Source: Serratia microhaemolytica
GTDB taxonomy: Bacteria; Pseudomonadota; Gammaproteobacteria; Enterobacterales; Enterobacteriaceae
DNA length: 64,000 nucleotides
Direction of reading: 5' to 3'
Assembly (NCBI RefSeq): GCF_004011885.1
Contig: NZ_SBEF01000001.1
Location: forward strand, 163,885-227,884
The notes under the pieces: model-generated
Seen by the model: the letters and a program-made list of their open reading frames with translations, nothing else
Databases searched by the model: none
What the model was told of the DNA's origin: nothing
Made by a program: the position numbers and the translations under genes
Shown: positions 1-10,534 of the stretch, piece by piece
Numbering within the stretch: position 1 is the stretch's first letter
How the letters are laid out: every line of letters starts with the position of its first letter

Positions 1-38
1 TGGCCAAATTTCATTCTGCTGCCGCTAACTACCTGCAT

Positions 39-1265
39 TTAACCACCAAAGTCATCCAACATAATGTTTTCATCTTCCACGCCGAGATCTTTGAGCATCT
101 TAATCACTGCCGCATTCATCATCGGTGGCCCACACATGTAGAATTCACAATCTTCTGGTGCAGGGTGATTTTTCAGATAATTTTCCAGCAACACATTGTG
201 GATAAAGCCGGTATAGCCGGTCCAGTTATCTTCTGGTTGTGGCTCAGACAGTGCGATGTTCCAAGTGAAGTTCTCATTCTCAGCCTGCAACTGGTTGAAA
301 TCATCCTGATAGAACATTTCACGCAGCGAACGGGCACCGTACCAGAAGCTGATCTTGCGCTTCGATTTAAGCCGCTTTAGCTGATCAAAAATGTGTGAAC
401 GCATCGGCGCCATACCTGCACCACCACCAATGAACACCATCTCAGCGTCAGTCTCTTTGGCGAAAAACTCACCAAACGGCCCAGAAATGGTGACCTTATC
501 ACCAGGTTTTAATGACCAGATGTAGGAAGACATAATGCCTGGAGGTGCATCCGGATTATTCGGCGGTGGTGTCGCGATACGCACATTAAGCAAAATCATC
601 CCTTTTTCTTCAGGATAGTTAGCCATTGAATAAGCGCGTATGGTTGGCTCTTTCACCACCGAGCGGAAGCGGAACAGATTAAAGCGATCCCAATCACCAC
701 GGTATTTTTCTGGCACATCAAAATCGGCATAGTTAACTTCATGTGGCGGTGCTTCAATTTGGATATAACCACCAGCACGGAATGGCACATCTTCCCCTGC
801 TGGAATTTGCAGCTTCAACTCTTTAATAAAGGTTGCTTTGTTATCATTGGAGATAACTTCACATTCCCATTTCTTAACGCCGAAGATCTCTTCCGGTAGC
901 TCGATCTTCAGATTCTGTTTAACGTTAACTTGACAGGCTAAACGGCAACCCTCTTTAGCTTCACGTTTGCTGACGTGGGAAAGTTCAGTTGGCAGAATAT
1001 CACCGCCCCCCTCTTTGATAACCACACGGCACTGACCACAAGAGCCACCGCCGCCACACGCGGAGGAGATAAAGATGCCCTGACTGGAGAGCATGTTGAG
1101 CAGTTTGTCCCCTGCCGGAGCAGTGAAACTCTTACTCTGATCATCGTTGACTTCCACCGTGATATCACCGGTATTAACCAACTTTGACTTCGCAAACAGG
1201 ATCAGCAATGCCAGCACCACAACGATGCAGGTAAACATGACCACGCCTAATAATATAATTTCCAT
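39..1265 (-). CDS. nqrF: Na+-translocating NADH:quinone reductase subunit F
   Basis: Electron-entry subunit of the Na+-pumping NADH:quinone oxidoreductase in the inner membrane: it oxidises NADH with FAD and passes electrons to a 2Fe-2S centre. The 408-residue protein has one N-terminal membrane helix (about residues 3-25), a plant-type ferredoxin domain with cysteines C70, C76, C79 and C111, then an FNR-type FAD domain (RAYSMANYP) and an NADH domain ([18 protein letters not shown]). Length matches Vibrio NqrF. It is the last of six same-strand nqr genes and starts 13 bp after nqrE. The usual followers (apbE, nqrM) would lie beyond the left edge. Confidence 0.98.
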   Translation of the reverse strand: MEIILLGVVMFTCIVVVLALLILFAKSKLVNTGDITVEVNDDQSKSFTAPAGDKLLNMLSSQGIFISSACGGGGSCGQCRVVIKEGGGDILPTELSHVSKREAKEGCRLACQVNVKQNLKIELPEEIFGVKKWECEVISNDNKATFIKELKLQIPAGEDVPFRAGGYIQIEAPPHEVNYADFDVPEKYRGDWDRFNLFRFRSVVKEPTIRAYSMANYPEEKGMILLNVRIATPPPNNPDAPPGIMSSYIWSLKPGDKVTISGPFGEFFAKETDAEMVFIGGGAGMAPMRSHIFDQLKRLKSKRKISFWYGARSLREMFYQDDFNQLQAENENFTWNIALSEPQPEDNWTGYTGFIHNVLLENYLKNHPAPEDCEFYMCGPPMMNAAVIKMLKDLGVEDENIMLDDFGG

Positions 1266-1278
1266 AGATGCCCTGCCG

Positions 1279-1875
1279 TTACAACTGAATGCCAGAGAAT
1301 GACATAAAGCCCAATGCCATCAATCCGGTGGTAATAAAGGTGATACCCAGGCCGCGCAAACCAGCTGGGACATTGGCATATTTCAATTTTTCACGGATCC
1401 CCGCTAACGCGACAATCGCCAGCATCCAACCCGTACCAGAACCGATGCCATACACCACAGACTCGATAAAGTTGTAATCACGCTGCACCATAAACGATAC
1501 ACCACCAAAAATGGCACAGTTAACCGTGATCAATGGCAAGAAGATACCAAGCGCGTTGTAAAGTGCCGGGAAGAAGCGATCCAGTGTCATCTCAAGGATC
1601 TGGACTAGCGCCGCGATCACACCAATAAAGGTGATGAAGTTAAGGAAACTGAGGTCTACCCCTTCAACCAGTACACCATCACGTAGGATCAGGTTATACA
1701 CCAGGTTATTAACCGGCACCGCAATACCAAGCACAATCGTTACCGCAATACCAAGGCCAAATGCGGTAGAAACCTTCTTCGATACGGCCAGGAAGGTACA
1801 CATTCCCAAGAAGAAAGCCAAAGCCATATTCTCAATGAATACCGCACGTACAAACAGGCTAATATAGTGTTCCAT
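1279..1875 (-). CDS. nqrE: Na+-translocating NADH:quinone reductase subunit E
   Basis: Integral membrane subunit of the Nqr sodium pump; with NqrD it forms a pseudo-symmetric membrane pair and carries conserved cysteines that take part in the intramembrane iron centre. The protein is about 198 residues with six predicted membrane helices, beginning [21 protein letters not shown] chose the ATG at 1875 rather than an in-frame TTG two codons upstream, because it restores the usual family length and sits behind an AGGAG motif. It begins 6 bp after nqrD ends, consistent with translational coupling. Confidence 0.97.
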   Translation of the reverse strand: MEHYISLFVRAVFIENMALAFFLGMCTFLAVSKKVSTAFGLGIAVTIVLGIAVPVNNLVYNLILRDGVLVEGVDLSFLNFITFIGVIAALVQILEMTLDRFFPALYNALGIFLPLITVNCAIFGGVSFMVQRDYNFIESVVYGIGSGTGWMLAIVALAGIREKLKYANVPAGLRGLGITFITTGLMALGFMSFSGIQL

Positions 1876-1881
1876 CGGCAA

Positions 1882-2511
1882 TTACTCCTTTTCTATCTGC
1901 GCTGGTTTCAAGGTGCGCAGACCCCAAATCAGCAAGCCAATGATAAAGAAGGCACTCGGCGCCAGCAGGAACATGCCATTCGGTTGATACCAACCACCAT
2001 TTTGCACCGTTTCCAACACCGTAATGCCGAACAGTTTGCCAGAACCGATCAACTCACGCAGGAAGCCAACCAAGATCAAGATCACCCCGTAGCCTAAGCC
2101 ATTACCGATACCATCCATAAAGCTCGCCAATGGCGGTGCCTTCATTGCGTAAGCTTCAGCACGCCCCATCACGATACAGTTGGTGATGATCAAACCAACA
2201 AACACCGAAAGCTGTTTCGAAATCTCAAACGCATAAGCACGCAATAACTGGTCAACCACAATCACCAGCGAAGCAATGATTGCCATCTGCACAATAATGC
2301 GCACACTGTTCGGAATATGATTACGGATCAGTGAGATAAACAAATTGGAAAATGCGGTTACTAGCGTCACCGCCACGGTCATCACCAGTGCTGTCTCCAG
2401 CTTGGTGGTCACCGCCAATGCCGAACAAACCCCAAGCACCTGTAGCGCAATTGGGTTGTTATCAAATAGCGGCCCCAATAGAACACGCTTAATTTCTTTG
2501 GAATCAGCCAT
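1882..2511 (-). CDS. nqrD: Na+-translocating NADH:quinone reductase subunit D
   Basis: Membrane subunit of Nqr, 209 residues, paralogous to NqrE, with about six hydrophobic helices and the conserved [17 protein letters not shown] stretch that contains the intramembrane cysteine. Its start overlaps the end of nqrC by 8 bp, as expected for a tightly coupled operon. No unusual features. Confidence 0.97.
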   Translation of the reverse strand: MADSKEIKRVLLGPLFDNNPIALQVLGVCSALAVTTKLETALVMTVAVTLVTAFSNLFISLIRNHIPNSVRIIVQMAIIASLVIVVDQLLRAYAFEISKQLSVFVGLIITNCIVMGRAEAYAMKAPPLASFMDGIGNGLGYGVILILVGFLRELIGSGKLFGITVLETVQNGGWYQPNGMFLLAPSAFFIIGLLIWGLRTLKPAQIEKE

Positions 2512-3298
2512 TTTTCAGCGCCCCTTGACGAACTTTCTGTAGGAATGGGCCAAAACCCAGCTCACCTAACCAGAAATTAAATGTATTCTGCACCCCTTTC
2601 GCCGTCAGAGTCGCGCCAGAAAGCCCATCGACTCCGTGGATATCATCGCGTCGCGCTCCACCTTTAACGATCTGGATCGCCGGCACGCCGTTCTGATCAA
2701 ACAGTTGCTTACCGACCCACTGCGCACGCCAGTTCGGGTTCTGAATTTCTCCGCCAAGCCCTGGTGTTTCGCCATGATCATAAAAGCTCAAACCCCGCAC
2801 GGTGTTACCATCTGCATCTAGCGCGATGAAGCCATGTAGCATCGACCACAAACCAGTACCGTAGATTGGCAGTATTATTTTATCCACCGCACCGCTGCTA
2901 TCACGTACCAGGTAGATCTCGACCTGATTGCTACGACGACGAATGCCAGCCAAGTCTTGCTCACTGGTCAACGCTCGGCTGTGTTCATTGCTACGCAGTG
3001 CTGCGGTCAGATTGAAAGCAGCACCAGTACCAGCAACAAACTCGCCAGAATCCAAGTCGAGCAGACGTGATTCGATACGATCAGCAAAAGTCGCTTTGAT
3101 CTCCCTAGAAGGCATACCACGCTGAAGCAAACCCGCAACATCAAGAATATTACTTTGCTTATCAAGTAGTCGCTGTTCTTCTTGCTTGGACTTTAACCCT
3201 ACCGCAGAACCGGCTACCACAATAGAACACACGAGACATACCAGCAGTACCACTAGCAGCGTTTTGCCAATGCTGTCATTTTTAGATTCATTAGCCAC
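2504..3298 (-). CDS. nqrC: Na+-translocating NADH:quinone reductase subunit C
   Basis: Subunit carrying a covalently bound FMN. The 264-residue protein has one N-terminal membrane helix (about 12-34) and a periplasmic domain with the flavinylation motif SGAT, in which T230 would carry the FMN. That attachment is made by ApbE in known systems; ApbE is not encoded in this window. The gene overlaps nqrB and nqrD by 8 bp each. Confidence 0.97.
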   Translation of the reverse strand: MANESKNDSIGKTLLVVLLVCLVCSIVVAGSAVGLKSKQEEQRLLDKQSNILDVAGLLQRGMPSREIKATFADRIESRLLDLDSGEFVAGTGAAFNLTAALRSNEHSRALTSEQDLAGIRRRSNQVEIYLVRDSSGAVDKIILPIYGTGLWSMLHGFIALDADGNTVRGLSFYDHGETPGLGGEIQNPNWRAQWVGKQLFDQNGVPAIQIVKGGARRDDIHGVDGLSGATLTAKGVQNTFNFWLGELGFGPFLQKVRQGALKNG

Positions 3299-4529
3299 GA
3301 GCTTTTCTCCGCTTGATGTTGGCCTGCACCACCAGATAATCGAACAGTGGCGCGAACAGGTTGGCGAACAGGATCGCCAGCATCATGCCTTCTGGATAGG
3401 CTGGGTTGACCACCCGGATCAGTACACAGGTAATGCCGATCAGGATGCCATAACTCCACTTGCCCTTGTTGGTGAATGAAGCAGAAACCGGATCTGTCGC
3501 CATAAACACCATCCCAAAGGCGAAACCACCCAGCACCAGATGCCAGTACCACGGCATGGCAAACATCGGGTTGGTTGTCGAACCAATGGCGTTAAACAGG
3601 TAAGCAGTAGCGATCATACCGATCATCACGCCAGCAACAATGCGCCAAGAGGCCACTCGGCCAAACAGAATAATCGCACCGCCGATCAGGATCATCAGCG
3701 TAGAAACTTCACCAATCGAACCTGGGATGTTGCCAACAAAGGCATCCATCCAGCTCACCGGCTGACCAGTAGCAACATTGGTCAGATTGTGTAGCCCACC
3801 AGCATTCCACTGCGCCAGGGGTGTCGCTCCCGAAAAGCCATCAGCAGAAACCCAAACCAAGTCACCGGAAATTTGTGCTGGGTAAGCAAAGAACAAGAAA
3901 GCACGACCAGCCAGCGCTGGGTTAAGGAAGTTACGCCCTGTACCACCGAAAATCTCTTTGGCAATCACGACACCAAAGGTGATACCAAGCGCCGCCTGCC
4001 ACAATGGTAATGTCGGCGGCACGATCAGCGCGAACAAAATCGAAGTAACGAAAAATCCTTCGTTAACTTCATGTTTACGCACGATGGCAAACACCACTTC
4101 CCAAAAACCACCGACCATGAACACCACAGCGTAGATTGGCAGAAAATAGGTCGCGCCTAAGATCATTTTACTGAGCCAACCTGCGTCAGCCTGTAATGAA
4201 GCCCCCAACCACTGAGCCAACACGTAGTGCCAGTCTGCCGCTAAAACCTGCTGTAACTGCCCGGCGCTGTGCAGATGATGCAGAGCGGCAATGGTCTGTT
4301 GACCAACGTTGTACATCCCCCAAAACATTGCAGGGAAGACGGCAAACCAGACCAGGATCATCATCCGCTTCAGGTCAATAGCATCACGAACATGCGATGC
4401 ACCACGAGTCACGGTTCCAGGCGTGTAGAATACGGTCGCTGTTGCTTCAAACAGCGGATACCATTTCTCCAGTTTTCCGCCCGGCGTGAAGTGAGGCTCA
4501 ATCTTGTGAAAAAAGTTCTTCAGGCCCAT
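3291..4529 (-). CDS. nqrB: Na+-translocating NADH:quinone reductase subunit B
   Basis: Large membrane subunit (412 residues, about ten hydrophobic helices) that carries covalent FMN and riboflavin and forms the main part of the sodium path. The flavinylation motif SGAT places the FMN-bearing threonine at T236, the same number as in Vibrio cholerae. It begins 3 bp after nqrA. Sequence and length are typical. Confidence 0.98.
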   Translation of the reverse strand: MGLKNFFHKIEPHFTPGGKLEKWYPLFEATATVFYTPGTVTRGASHVRDAIDLKRMMILVWFAVFPAMFWGMYNVGQQTIAALHHLHSAGQLQQVLAADWHYVLAQWLGASLQADAGWLSKMILGATYFLPIYAVVFMVGGFWEVVFAIVRKHEVNEGFFVTSILFALIVPPTLPLWQAALGITFGVVIAKEIFGGTGRNFLNPALAGRAFLFFAYPAQISGDLVWVSADGFSGATPLAQWNAGGLHNLTNVATGQPVSWMDAFVGNIPGSIGEVSTLMILIGGAIILFGRVASWRIVAGVMIGMIATAYLFNAIGSTTNPMFAMPWYWHLVLGGFAFGMVFMATDPVSASFTNKGKWSYGILIGITCVLIRVVNPAYPEGMMLAILFANLFAPLFDYLVVQANIKRRKARG

Positions 4530-4532
4530 TGG

Positions 4533-5882
4533 TTATCCTTCCTGCTCAATCTTGGTCAGTACTTCACGTAGCACCGGACCATATTCATACTTGCCTGGGC
4601 AGACGAAGGTACAAAGTGCCAAATCTTCTTCATCCAATTCCAAACAGCCAAGCAATTGCGCACTATCACTGTCGCCTGCCAACAGGTCACGCAACAGATG
4701 TGTTGGTAAAATATCCAGCGGCATCACCCGCTCGTAATTACCAATCGGCACCATTGAGCGCTCACCACCATTCATTGTGGTGGAGAAGGCAAAGCGTCGC
4801 TTCTTAAGAAAGTGGCCTAGCGTGGTGCGGGTAATAGAGAATTTGCTCGGAGCAGGGATCAACCAGCCAAACAGCTCTTGCTCACGCCCTTCCTGCAACA
4901 CCGAGACCTGATGATGAAAACGCCCCAACCAAGCAGTGACACCTTTTGCATGACAGCCGCTCAATACTGAACCAGAAATAATGCGGTTTTCACCCGTTTT
5001 GAGACGGTTTGCTGTCAACTGTTCCAGATTGGCACCCAAGCGTGTACGCAGTAATAGCGGTTGTGCCACTTGTGGCCCAGCCAACGCGACGACACGGCGG
5101 GTATCCAGTTGGCCAGTAGTAAATAGTGTACCAATCGCGATCACATCCTGATAACCGACATGCCAAACGACTTTATTTAGGCTGACCGGTTCTAGGAAGT
5201 GGATATGTGTTCCGACCAATCCAGCAGGGTGAGGGCCAGCAAATTGGCTGTAACTGATCTGCGCCCCTGCGGCAACATCAAGTTGTGTACCCGCAGCATG
5301 GCAAACGTGTACTTTGCCCTCGGTGAGACGTGTTAGCACAGTAAGCCCAGCGTTAAAGGCAGACTGCTGCTCAGCAATAATCACCAGCGGATCTGCCGCC
5401 AATGGCTGGGTATCCATCGCACTGACAAAAATCGCCTTTGGCACTGAGCCAGGCCGTGGTGTTTTGCTAAATGGTCGCGTGCGTAATGCTGTCCACAACC
5501 CACTGGCGATCAATTCATGCTCGACCTGCTCACGTGTCAGCTTTGGCAACTCTGCTAGCGGGTAGCTAGCGAAGCTGAGCTGATCATCGCCGTCATTGTC
5601 AATTTCAATCACCACCGATTGCAGGGCGCGGCGTTCACCACGATTGATCGCTACAATCTGCCCACTGGCTGGCGCAGTAAAAAGAACCCCGGGATTCTTT
5701 TTATCTTCAAAAAGCGCCTGACCTTTCTTAACGCGATCACCTTCTTTTACTAACATGGAGGGGCGCATACCAACATATTCCTGGCCAAGCAATGCCACTT
5801 GCGTGATCGCTGGACCATCCTGAATCACCTGGGAAGGTGCTCCATCTATTGGCAGATCTAACCCTTTTGAGATCTTAATCAT
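4533..5882 (-). CDS. nqrA: Na+-translocating NADH:quinone reductase subunit A
   Basis: Cytoplasmic, membrane-associated subunit of Nqr implicated in quinone binding, 449 residues, starting [18 protein letters not shown] as in other NqrA proteins. It is the first gene of the operon, so the nqr promoter should lie in the long non-coding stretch above 5882. No truncation or frameshift is visible. Confidence 0.98.
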   Translation of the reverse strand: MIKISKGLDLPIDGAPSQVIQDGPAITQVALLGQEYVGMRPSMLVKEGDRVKKGQALFEDKKNPGVLFTAPASGQIVAINRGERRALQSVVIEIDNDGDDQLSFASYPLAELPKLTREQVEHELIASGLWTALRTRPFSKTPRPGSVPKAIFVSAMDTQPLAADPLVIIAEQQSAFNAGLTVLTRLTEGKVHVCHAAGTQLDVAAGAQISYSQFAGPHPAGLVGTHIHFLEPVSLNKVVWHVGYQDVIAIGTLFTTGQLDTRRVVALAGPQVAQPLLLRTRLGANLEQLTANRLKTGENRIISGSVLSGCHAKGVTAWLGRFHHQVSVLQEGREQELFGWLIPAPSKFSITRTTLGHFLKKRRFAFSTTMNGGERSMVPIGNYERVMPLDILPTHLLRDLLAGDSDSAQLLGCLELDEEDLALCTFVCPGKYEYGPVLREVLTKIEQEG

Positions 5883-6818
5883 ATGATTTGCAGTATGTCA
5901 TAAATTTCACATGCTCCATCGACCAAGGTTGATGCAGAACATGCAGGATGATGAGGTTGCCTTGGCTCTCCGGATGAGCGTGATGTGCCACGGCCGATAT
6001 GAAATCTCTACACAGGAGACAAACTTATCACCTGTGGGTACTTCAACAACACAAACACCAAACACTGTGCCGTAACACGGCAGTTACGCTACCACTCGGA
6101 GCAGACACGATGATATTTTATTTACGCACAATATCAACTCATCTGTTGCCAATTGATGACAGCGCTAGAAAAATCGGATGTTAACATTTCCGGCAACATT
6201 TTTCCGCATCATCGGTTGATTTGAGTCAAAAAATGATAACTAAATCACTGTTATGCCAAAATGATGTATCAAAACCTGAGCACTGACCATATATTGCACA
6301 CCGGTTGCTGCTTTTATGCTCAGCGCGAGTAAATCCCCCCTCGACCGCCAGCCATACCGCCATCACCAGAGTTCGATACTGCCGCTTTCTGTTTGCCTTA
6401 ACTGGATCATCAGCAGCGCTAAAGCGGTTGGTTGTGTTGTAAATATCAGCGTTAGATTGATAAGTTTACTTAAACAAACGAATCTACTGCTGTGATAGCC
6501 CAAAAGCGTGTTTATCTGCTTCCATAACCACTGTCAAGGTTGCGAAAAAAATACAAACTGGTAGTCTAGCTGCTGTTTAGTCTCTCCCCCGATGTCGTGC
6601 CGCTTAGTTAAAGATAATAAACCAACTGGTAGCATAACGCCGTTTGCTTCACCGAAATCGGAATGTTGCAGGGTGAGCAGTAACAAGGTTGTCGCTGAAA
6701 TAAGCCCACACTTTAATCAGCAGACTAAACTATAGTAGATGGTTAATAGAAGATTGTTAGGTGTAGAGCACAGAGGCTTTACGCCGCCAGTCGTTGAGCA
6801 TAAGCAGGAAATTAAGCA
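5883..6818. other. long gene-free region upstream of nqrA and dpaA
   Basis: About 940 bp between the divergent nqrA and dpaA genes with no reading frame that resembles a protein. It must hold the promoters of both. The only motif I can point to is an FNR-like inverted repeat at 6216-6229. The region is unusually long for this genome type and could hide a small RNA or a decayed gene, but I see no direct support for either. Confidence 0.6.
6216..6229. promoter_or_regulatory. FNR-like inverted repeat upstream of nqr
   Basis: TTGATTTGAGTCAA differs from the FNR consensus TTGATnnnnATCAA at one position. It lies about 335 bp before nqrA, so a role in oxygen control of the operon is possible but not shown; a chance match in 940 bp is not excluded. 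Confidence 0.35.
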
Positions 6819-7514
6819 ATGAGTAAGATCGCGTTGTTGTTTGCGATGCTGTTTTGTGTGCCGATGGTTGCCACTTGCAGCGCTAGCGAACAGGTGCGCA
6901 AACCGCGTGTAGTGATGCAAAAATTACAGGGTTCGCCTGTCTATATCCAAATTTTCAAGGAAGAGCGTGTATTGGAGCTCTACGTCAAGGTTGACAATCG
7001 CTTCCGCTTGGTTAACAGCTTTCCGATTTGTAACTTTTCGGGAGGCCTGGGGCCTAAACGCCGTCAGGGAGACTTAAAAAGCCCTGAGGGGTTTTATACC
7101 GTTGGTGCTCACCATCTGAAACCAGATAGCCAGTATTACCGTGCTATCAATATCGGCTTTCCGAATGATTATGACAAATCTCAGGGTTATTCAGGTAATT
7201 ACCTAATGATCCACGGTGAATGTAAGTCAATCGGCTGTTATGCGATGACTAACAACTATATGGGCGAGATCTATCGTTATGTCGAAGCTGCGTTTGCCAA
7301 TGGTCAGCGTCAAGTGCATATCAATATCTACCCATTCCGCATGACCGAACAGAATCTGCAACGCCACAGCTCATCTGCAGATATCAACTTCTGGCGCCAG
7401 TTAAAACCAGGTTATGACTATTTTGTCAAACATAACCAACCGCCCGTGGTCAATGTCTCTAATGGTCGCTATGTACTTGCTAACGGCCAAGAGGGATCAC
7501 GCTTTAACGGTTAA
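6819..7514 (+). CDS. dpaA: YafK-family peptidoglycan hydrolase (DpaA/LdtF type)
   Basis: Periplasmic member of the L,D-transpeptidase fold. In E. coli DpaA (YafK) releases Braun lipoprotein from peptidoglycan rather than making cross-links. The 231-residue protein has an N-terminal signal peptide (cleavage likely after the CSA near residue 22) and the YkuD-type catalytic block HGECKSIGCYAMTN with the active His and Cys. It is convergent with yafJ, the same gene neighbourhood as in E. coli (gmhA-yafJ-yafK). Confidence 0.92.
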   Translation: MSKIALLFAMLFCVPMVATCSASEQVRKPRVVMQKLQGSPVYIQIFKEERVLELYVKVDNRFRLVNSFPICNFSGGLGPKRRQGDLKSPEGFYTVGAHHLKPDSQYYRAINIGFPNDYDKSQGYSGNYLMIHGECKSIGCYAMTNNYMGEIYRYVEAAFANGQRQVHINIYPFRMTEQNLQRHSSSADINFWRQLKPGYDYFVKHNQPPVVNVSNGRYVLANGQEGSRFNG

Positions 7515-7629
7515 CCCCTGTGCCAGTGTTATATCCGGCCAGCAGATCATCGCTGGCTGGGTTAACAGCCCGCCACCGATGCCGGTAATCGGTTCATAAC
7601 GCCACTCACCATTTAATCAAACCGTTAAA

Positions 7630-8397
7630 TCAAGCCAATTGCACCCCATTATGGAACAATACAAATTCACCCGGTGTGATTTTGTGCCAAGTTTCATCAC
7701 CCGTCAGCGGTTGGGTCGCGATCACCGATACCACATCATCAGGTGCAGTTTGCTGTTGAAAATCAATTTCGACATCGTGATCCAGTAATGTTGCTTTACC
7801 AAATGGTGCTCGACGCGTTATCCAATATAGGTTTGTTGAGCAATACGCCATCACAAAGCGGCCATCCGACAGCAGCATGTTGAACACACCCCGTTGCCGT
7901 AATTGATCTGCCAACAGTGCAATATAGCGGAATACAGCAGGCCAGTTACGCGGTGGGCGTGGATACTTTAACCACAGCTGGTGCAACAACCAGCAAAACG
8001 CTCGCTCACTGTCTGTCTGGCCAACAGGACGAAAATGCCCAACAGCCAGCCGCTGATAACCCTTAAGTTGGCCATTATGAGCATAGCTCCAGTGACGTCC
8101 CCACAACTCTCGGGTAAACGGGTGAGTATTCTCCAGTGCCACCTCACCACGATTAGCTTGGCGAATATGGGAGATAACAGCGCGTGATTTGATCGGATAC
8201 TCTTGCACCAAGCGCGCAATCGGTGAATTGAAACTGGGGGCGGGATCTTTAAACGTGCGGCAACCTTTCCCCTCGTAAAAGGTGATCCCCCAACCATCTT
8301 TATGTGGTCCAGTGCGGCCACCACGCTGAATTAATCCGGTAAAGCTGAAACAGATATCCGTCGGTACATTTGCGCTCATCCCAAGCAGTTCACACAT
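7630..8397 (-). CDS. yafJ: class II glutamine amidotransferase-like protein YafJ
   Basis: Predicted Ntn-type glutamine amidotransferase of 255 residues. The protein starts [14 protein letters not shown], so Cys2 becomes the N-terminal nucleophile after Met removal; [12 protein letters not shown] and AHNGQL are the other family blocks. No synthase domain is fused to it, and the physiological acceptor is unknown, as for the E. coli protein (also 255 residues). It lies 50 bp downstream of gmhA on the same strand, probably in one transcript. Confidence 0.93.
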   Translation of the reverse strand: MCELLGMSANVPTDICFSFTGLIQRGGRTGPHKDGWGITFYEGKGCRTFKDPAPSFNSPIARLVQEYPIKSRAVISHIRQANRGEVALENTHPFTRELWGRHWSYAHNGQLKGYQRLAVGHFRPVGQTDSERAFCWLLHQLWLKYPRPPRNWPAVFRYIALLADQLRQRGVFNMLLSDGRFVMAYCSTNLYWITRRAPFGKATLLDHDVEIDFQQQTAPDDVVSVIATQPLTGDETWHKITPGEFVLFHNGVQLA

Positions 8398-8447
8398 TTA
8401 AACCAACCTATTGATCCAGATAGTTAATGATAGTCTTCTCACTCATC

Positions 8448-9029
8448 TCAGGTGCGCAACATCTCTTTTTCAATCAGTAAAATCAGGATATGGATCACCT
8501 TGATATGTATCTCCTGAATACGATCTGCATAGCCAAAGTGAGGAACACGGATCTCAACATCCGCCATATCTGCCATTTTCCCCCCCTGCTTACCGGTTAA
8601 GGTAATAATCTTCATCCCTTTCGCTTTAGCAGCTTCAATCGCTTTAATGATATTGCCTGAGTTACCTGATGTGGAGATGCCCAACAGCACATCGCCTTCT
8701 CGGCCAACAGCTTCAACATAACGGGAAAAGACGTAGTCATAACCAAAGTCATTACTCACACAAGAGAGGTGACTCACGTCAGAGATAGCAATCGCCGGAT
8801 AGCCAGGACGATTTTCACGATAGCGTCCGGTCAGTTCTTCAGCAAAGTGCATCGCATCACAATGAGAACCGCCATTACCACAGGAGATAACTTTACCTCC
8901 CGCTTTAAAAGACGTTGCCAGCATGACAGCCGCCTGTTCAATATTGAGGATATTATTCTCATCGCTGAGAAACTTATTCAGAGTATCAGCCGCTTCAGTT
9001 AACTCATTGCGAATTAAATCGTGGTACAT
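8448..9029 (-). CDS. gmhA: sedoheptulose-7-phosphate isomerase
   Basis: Converts sedoheptulose 7-phosphate to D-glycero-D-manno-heptose 7-phosphate, the first step of ADP-heptose synthesis for the LPS inner core. The 193-residue SIS-domain protein contains [20 protein letters not shown] and [10 protein letters not shown], the sugar-phosphate binding loops, and starts [17 protein letters not shown]. In this genome it is followed upstream by two LPS assembly genes instead of fadE, which gives a small LPS-related group. Confidence 0.97.
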   Translation of the reverse strand: MYHDLIRNELTEAADTLNKFLSDENNILNIEQAAVMLATSFKAGGKVISCGNGGSHCDAMHFAEELTGRYRENRPGYPAIAISDVSHLSCVSNDFGYDYVFSRYVEAVGREGDVLLGISTSGNSGNIIKAIEAAKAKGMKIITLTGKQGGKMADMADVEIRVPHFGYADRIQEIHIKVIHILILLIEKEMLRT

Positions 9030-9095
9030 AGCGAAATTACCTCTTACTTAACGGTGCCATTGCATTGTTAATACGTTACGCGATAGCGGTCGCGA

Positions 9096-10352
9096 TCACC
9101 TCTGTTGTTCCATTTTGCTATCACCGCTGTTCTGAGCCTGTTTCTGCTTCAAGCTAGCCGCAGCCAGCATTGCCGCAATCACGACAAACAGATGCCCCTC
9201 AGACGAATCAAGCAGAAATGAGTTAAACAGATGACAAGCCATATAACTGGTCAGCACTGCAATCAGTAAATTACGGCACGTTTGTGCTTGGCGCCATCCA
9301 GCACGAAAACAGCACAACATCCAACCAAGGAACAGCACCAAGCCCAATAGGCCACTATGAACCGTCTGCAACAGATATTCATTATGTGGGTTATTGATAC
9401 TATAGCCAGTTGTTTGATTACCATACCAGAAACTGCCTGCGCCATTTCCCAGCAATGGGGCTTGTTTGATTAGCCGAAACGACTCGCGTGCAAAAGAGAG
9501 CCGTTGCCCCATTGAATTATCACAAGCTTGATGTTGCCTCTCTGTTGGTGCTTGCAGGCACTGCTTGATTTCTTGTATCCCAAGAGCAAAACGATCGCTA
9601 GCACGATTTGGTACCAGTATCATTACCAATAACACCAGTATGCCGCCTGCCACAGCTACCATGCGCATCCGGCAGGATAACGCCAGCAGCAACCAACTGC
9701 CCACACCGACAAACAAAGCAATATAACCAGTACGTCCCTGTACCATGAGTAAAATATTGGCTACTGCCAATATCACTAGCAAGCAATAACCCCAGCGTTG
9801 CCAGCCAACCGCAGAGAATGTGCGAGCAAGCCAGAACAGTGCTGCAAATGCCATAAAAACATTCTGAGTAATATGCAGTTTAAACACTGTCGGGTTTTCA
9901 GGATCAATACCAAGCAATGAAATATGGCTGATGCCAACACAGAAACTGAGCAGCAGGATCACTGCGTTTGCCAGTAAAAAACCGCTAATCACGCGTGATA
10001 CCAGGTGTGGTTGCTTAAGAAAAAACAGTGCCAGTGGTAGCACAAATAGCAGTTTTTTATATTTGCTGACCATCTTTGCACCATAGTCATGGTGCTGTGT
10101 CAGTAGTGAGAGCGCCAACAGCATAAACATCACTGCAGGCAACCAAACTAAGGGATGACGTAGTAACGGCAGTAGATAACCGAAATCGGGCTTCCAGAGT
10201 AAGCAGATCACCACCATTCCCAGTGAGAGATTCATCAGAAAATTCGATGTTGGGAAGGAAAAACCCAGTAGAAAAGCCGTCGTACTGAGCAGATAAAAAT
10301 GCCAGCCAGCAGCATCTATTGATAATGGAAATGGGATTTTATTCAATGACAT
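9096..10352 (-). CDS. waaL: O-antigen ligase / polymerase family protein (WaaL-like)
   Basis: Inner-membrane protein of 418 residues with about ten to twelve hydrophobic helices and one long periplasmic loop (about 245-320). It has the Wzy_C/WaaL signatures: the Arg-containing GRTGY after the central helices and NPHNEYL in the large loop. Such proteins join O-antigen or a similar glycan to lipid A-core in the periplasm. The adjacent heptosyltransferase supports an LPS-core role. A Wzy polymerase or another glycan ligase cannot be excluded from sequence alone. Confidence 0.8.
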   Translation of the reverse strand: MSLNKIPFPLSIDAAGWHFYLLSTTAFLLGFSFPTSNFLMNLSLGMVVICLLWKPDFGYLLPLLRHPLVWLPAVMFMLLALSLLTQHHDYGAKMVSKYKKLLFVLPLALFFLKQPHLVSRVISGFLLANAVILLLSFCVGISHISLLGIDPENPTVFKLHITQNVFMAFAALFWLARTFSAVGWQRWGYCLLVILAVANILLMVQGRTGYIALFVGVGSWLLLALSCRMRMVAVAGGILVLLVMILVPNRASDRFALGIQEIKQCLQAPTERQHQACDNSMGQRLSFARESFRLIKQAPLLGNGAGSFWYGNQTTGYSINNPHNEYLLQTVHSGLLGLVLFLGWMLCCFRAGWRQAQTCRNLLIAVLTSYMACHLFNSFLLDSSEGHLFVVIAAMLAAASLKQKQAQNSGDSKMEQQR

Positions 10353-10534
10353 AATGAAAAGCTCATCGGTTGTTCGCGACTCTATTCGCTATTATAGTTC
10401 GGTTATTGATTGGGTTATTGGCGGCAGAAATGGCTGGCAAGCCAAGCAGCATATCCGATTATGCTAGGACACTAAGATACCCCCGATTGGGACCACTTTT
10501 GTTGCCAAATTATCCCAAGCAAGGTGCAAAATTC

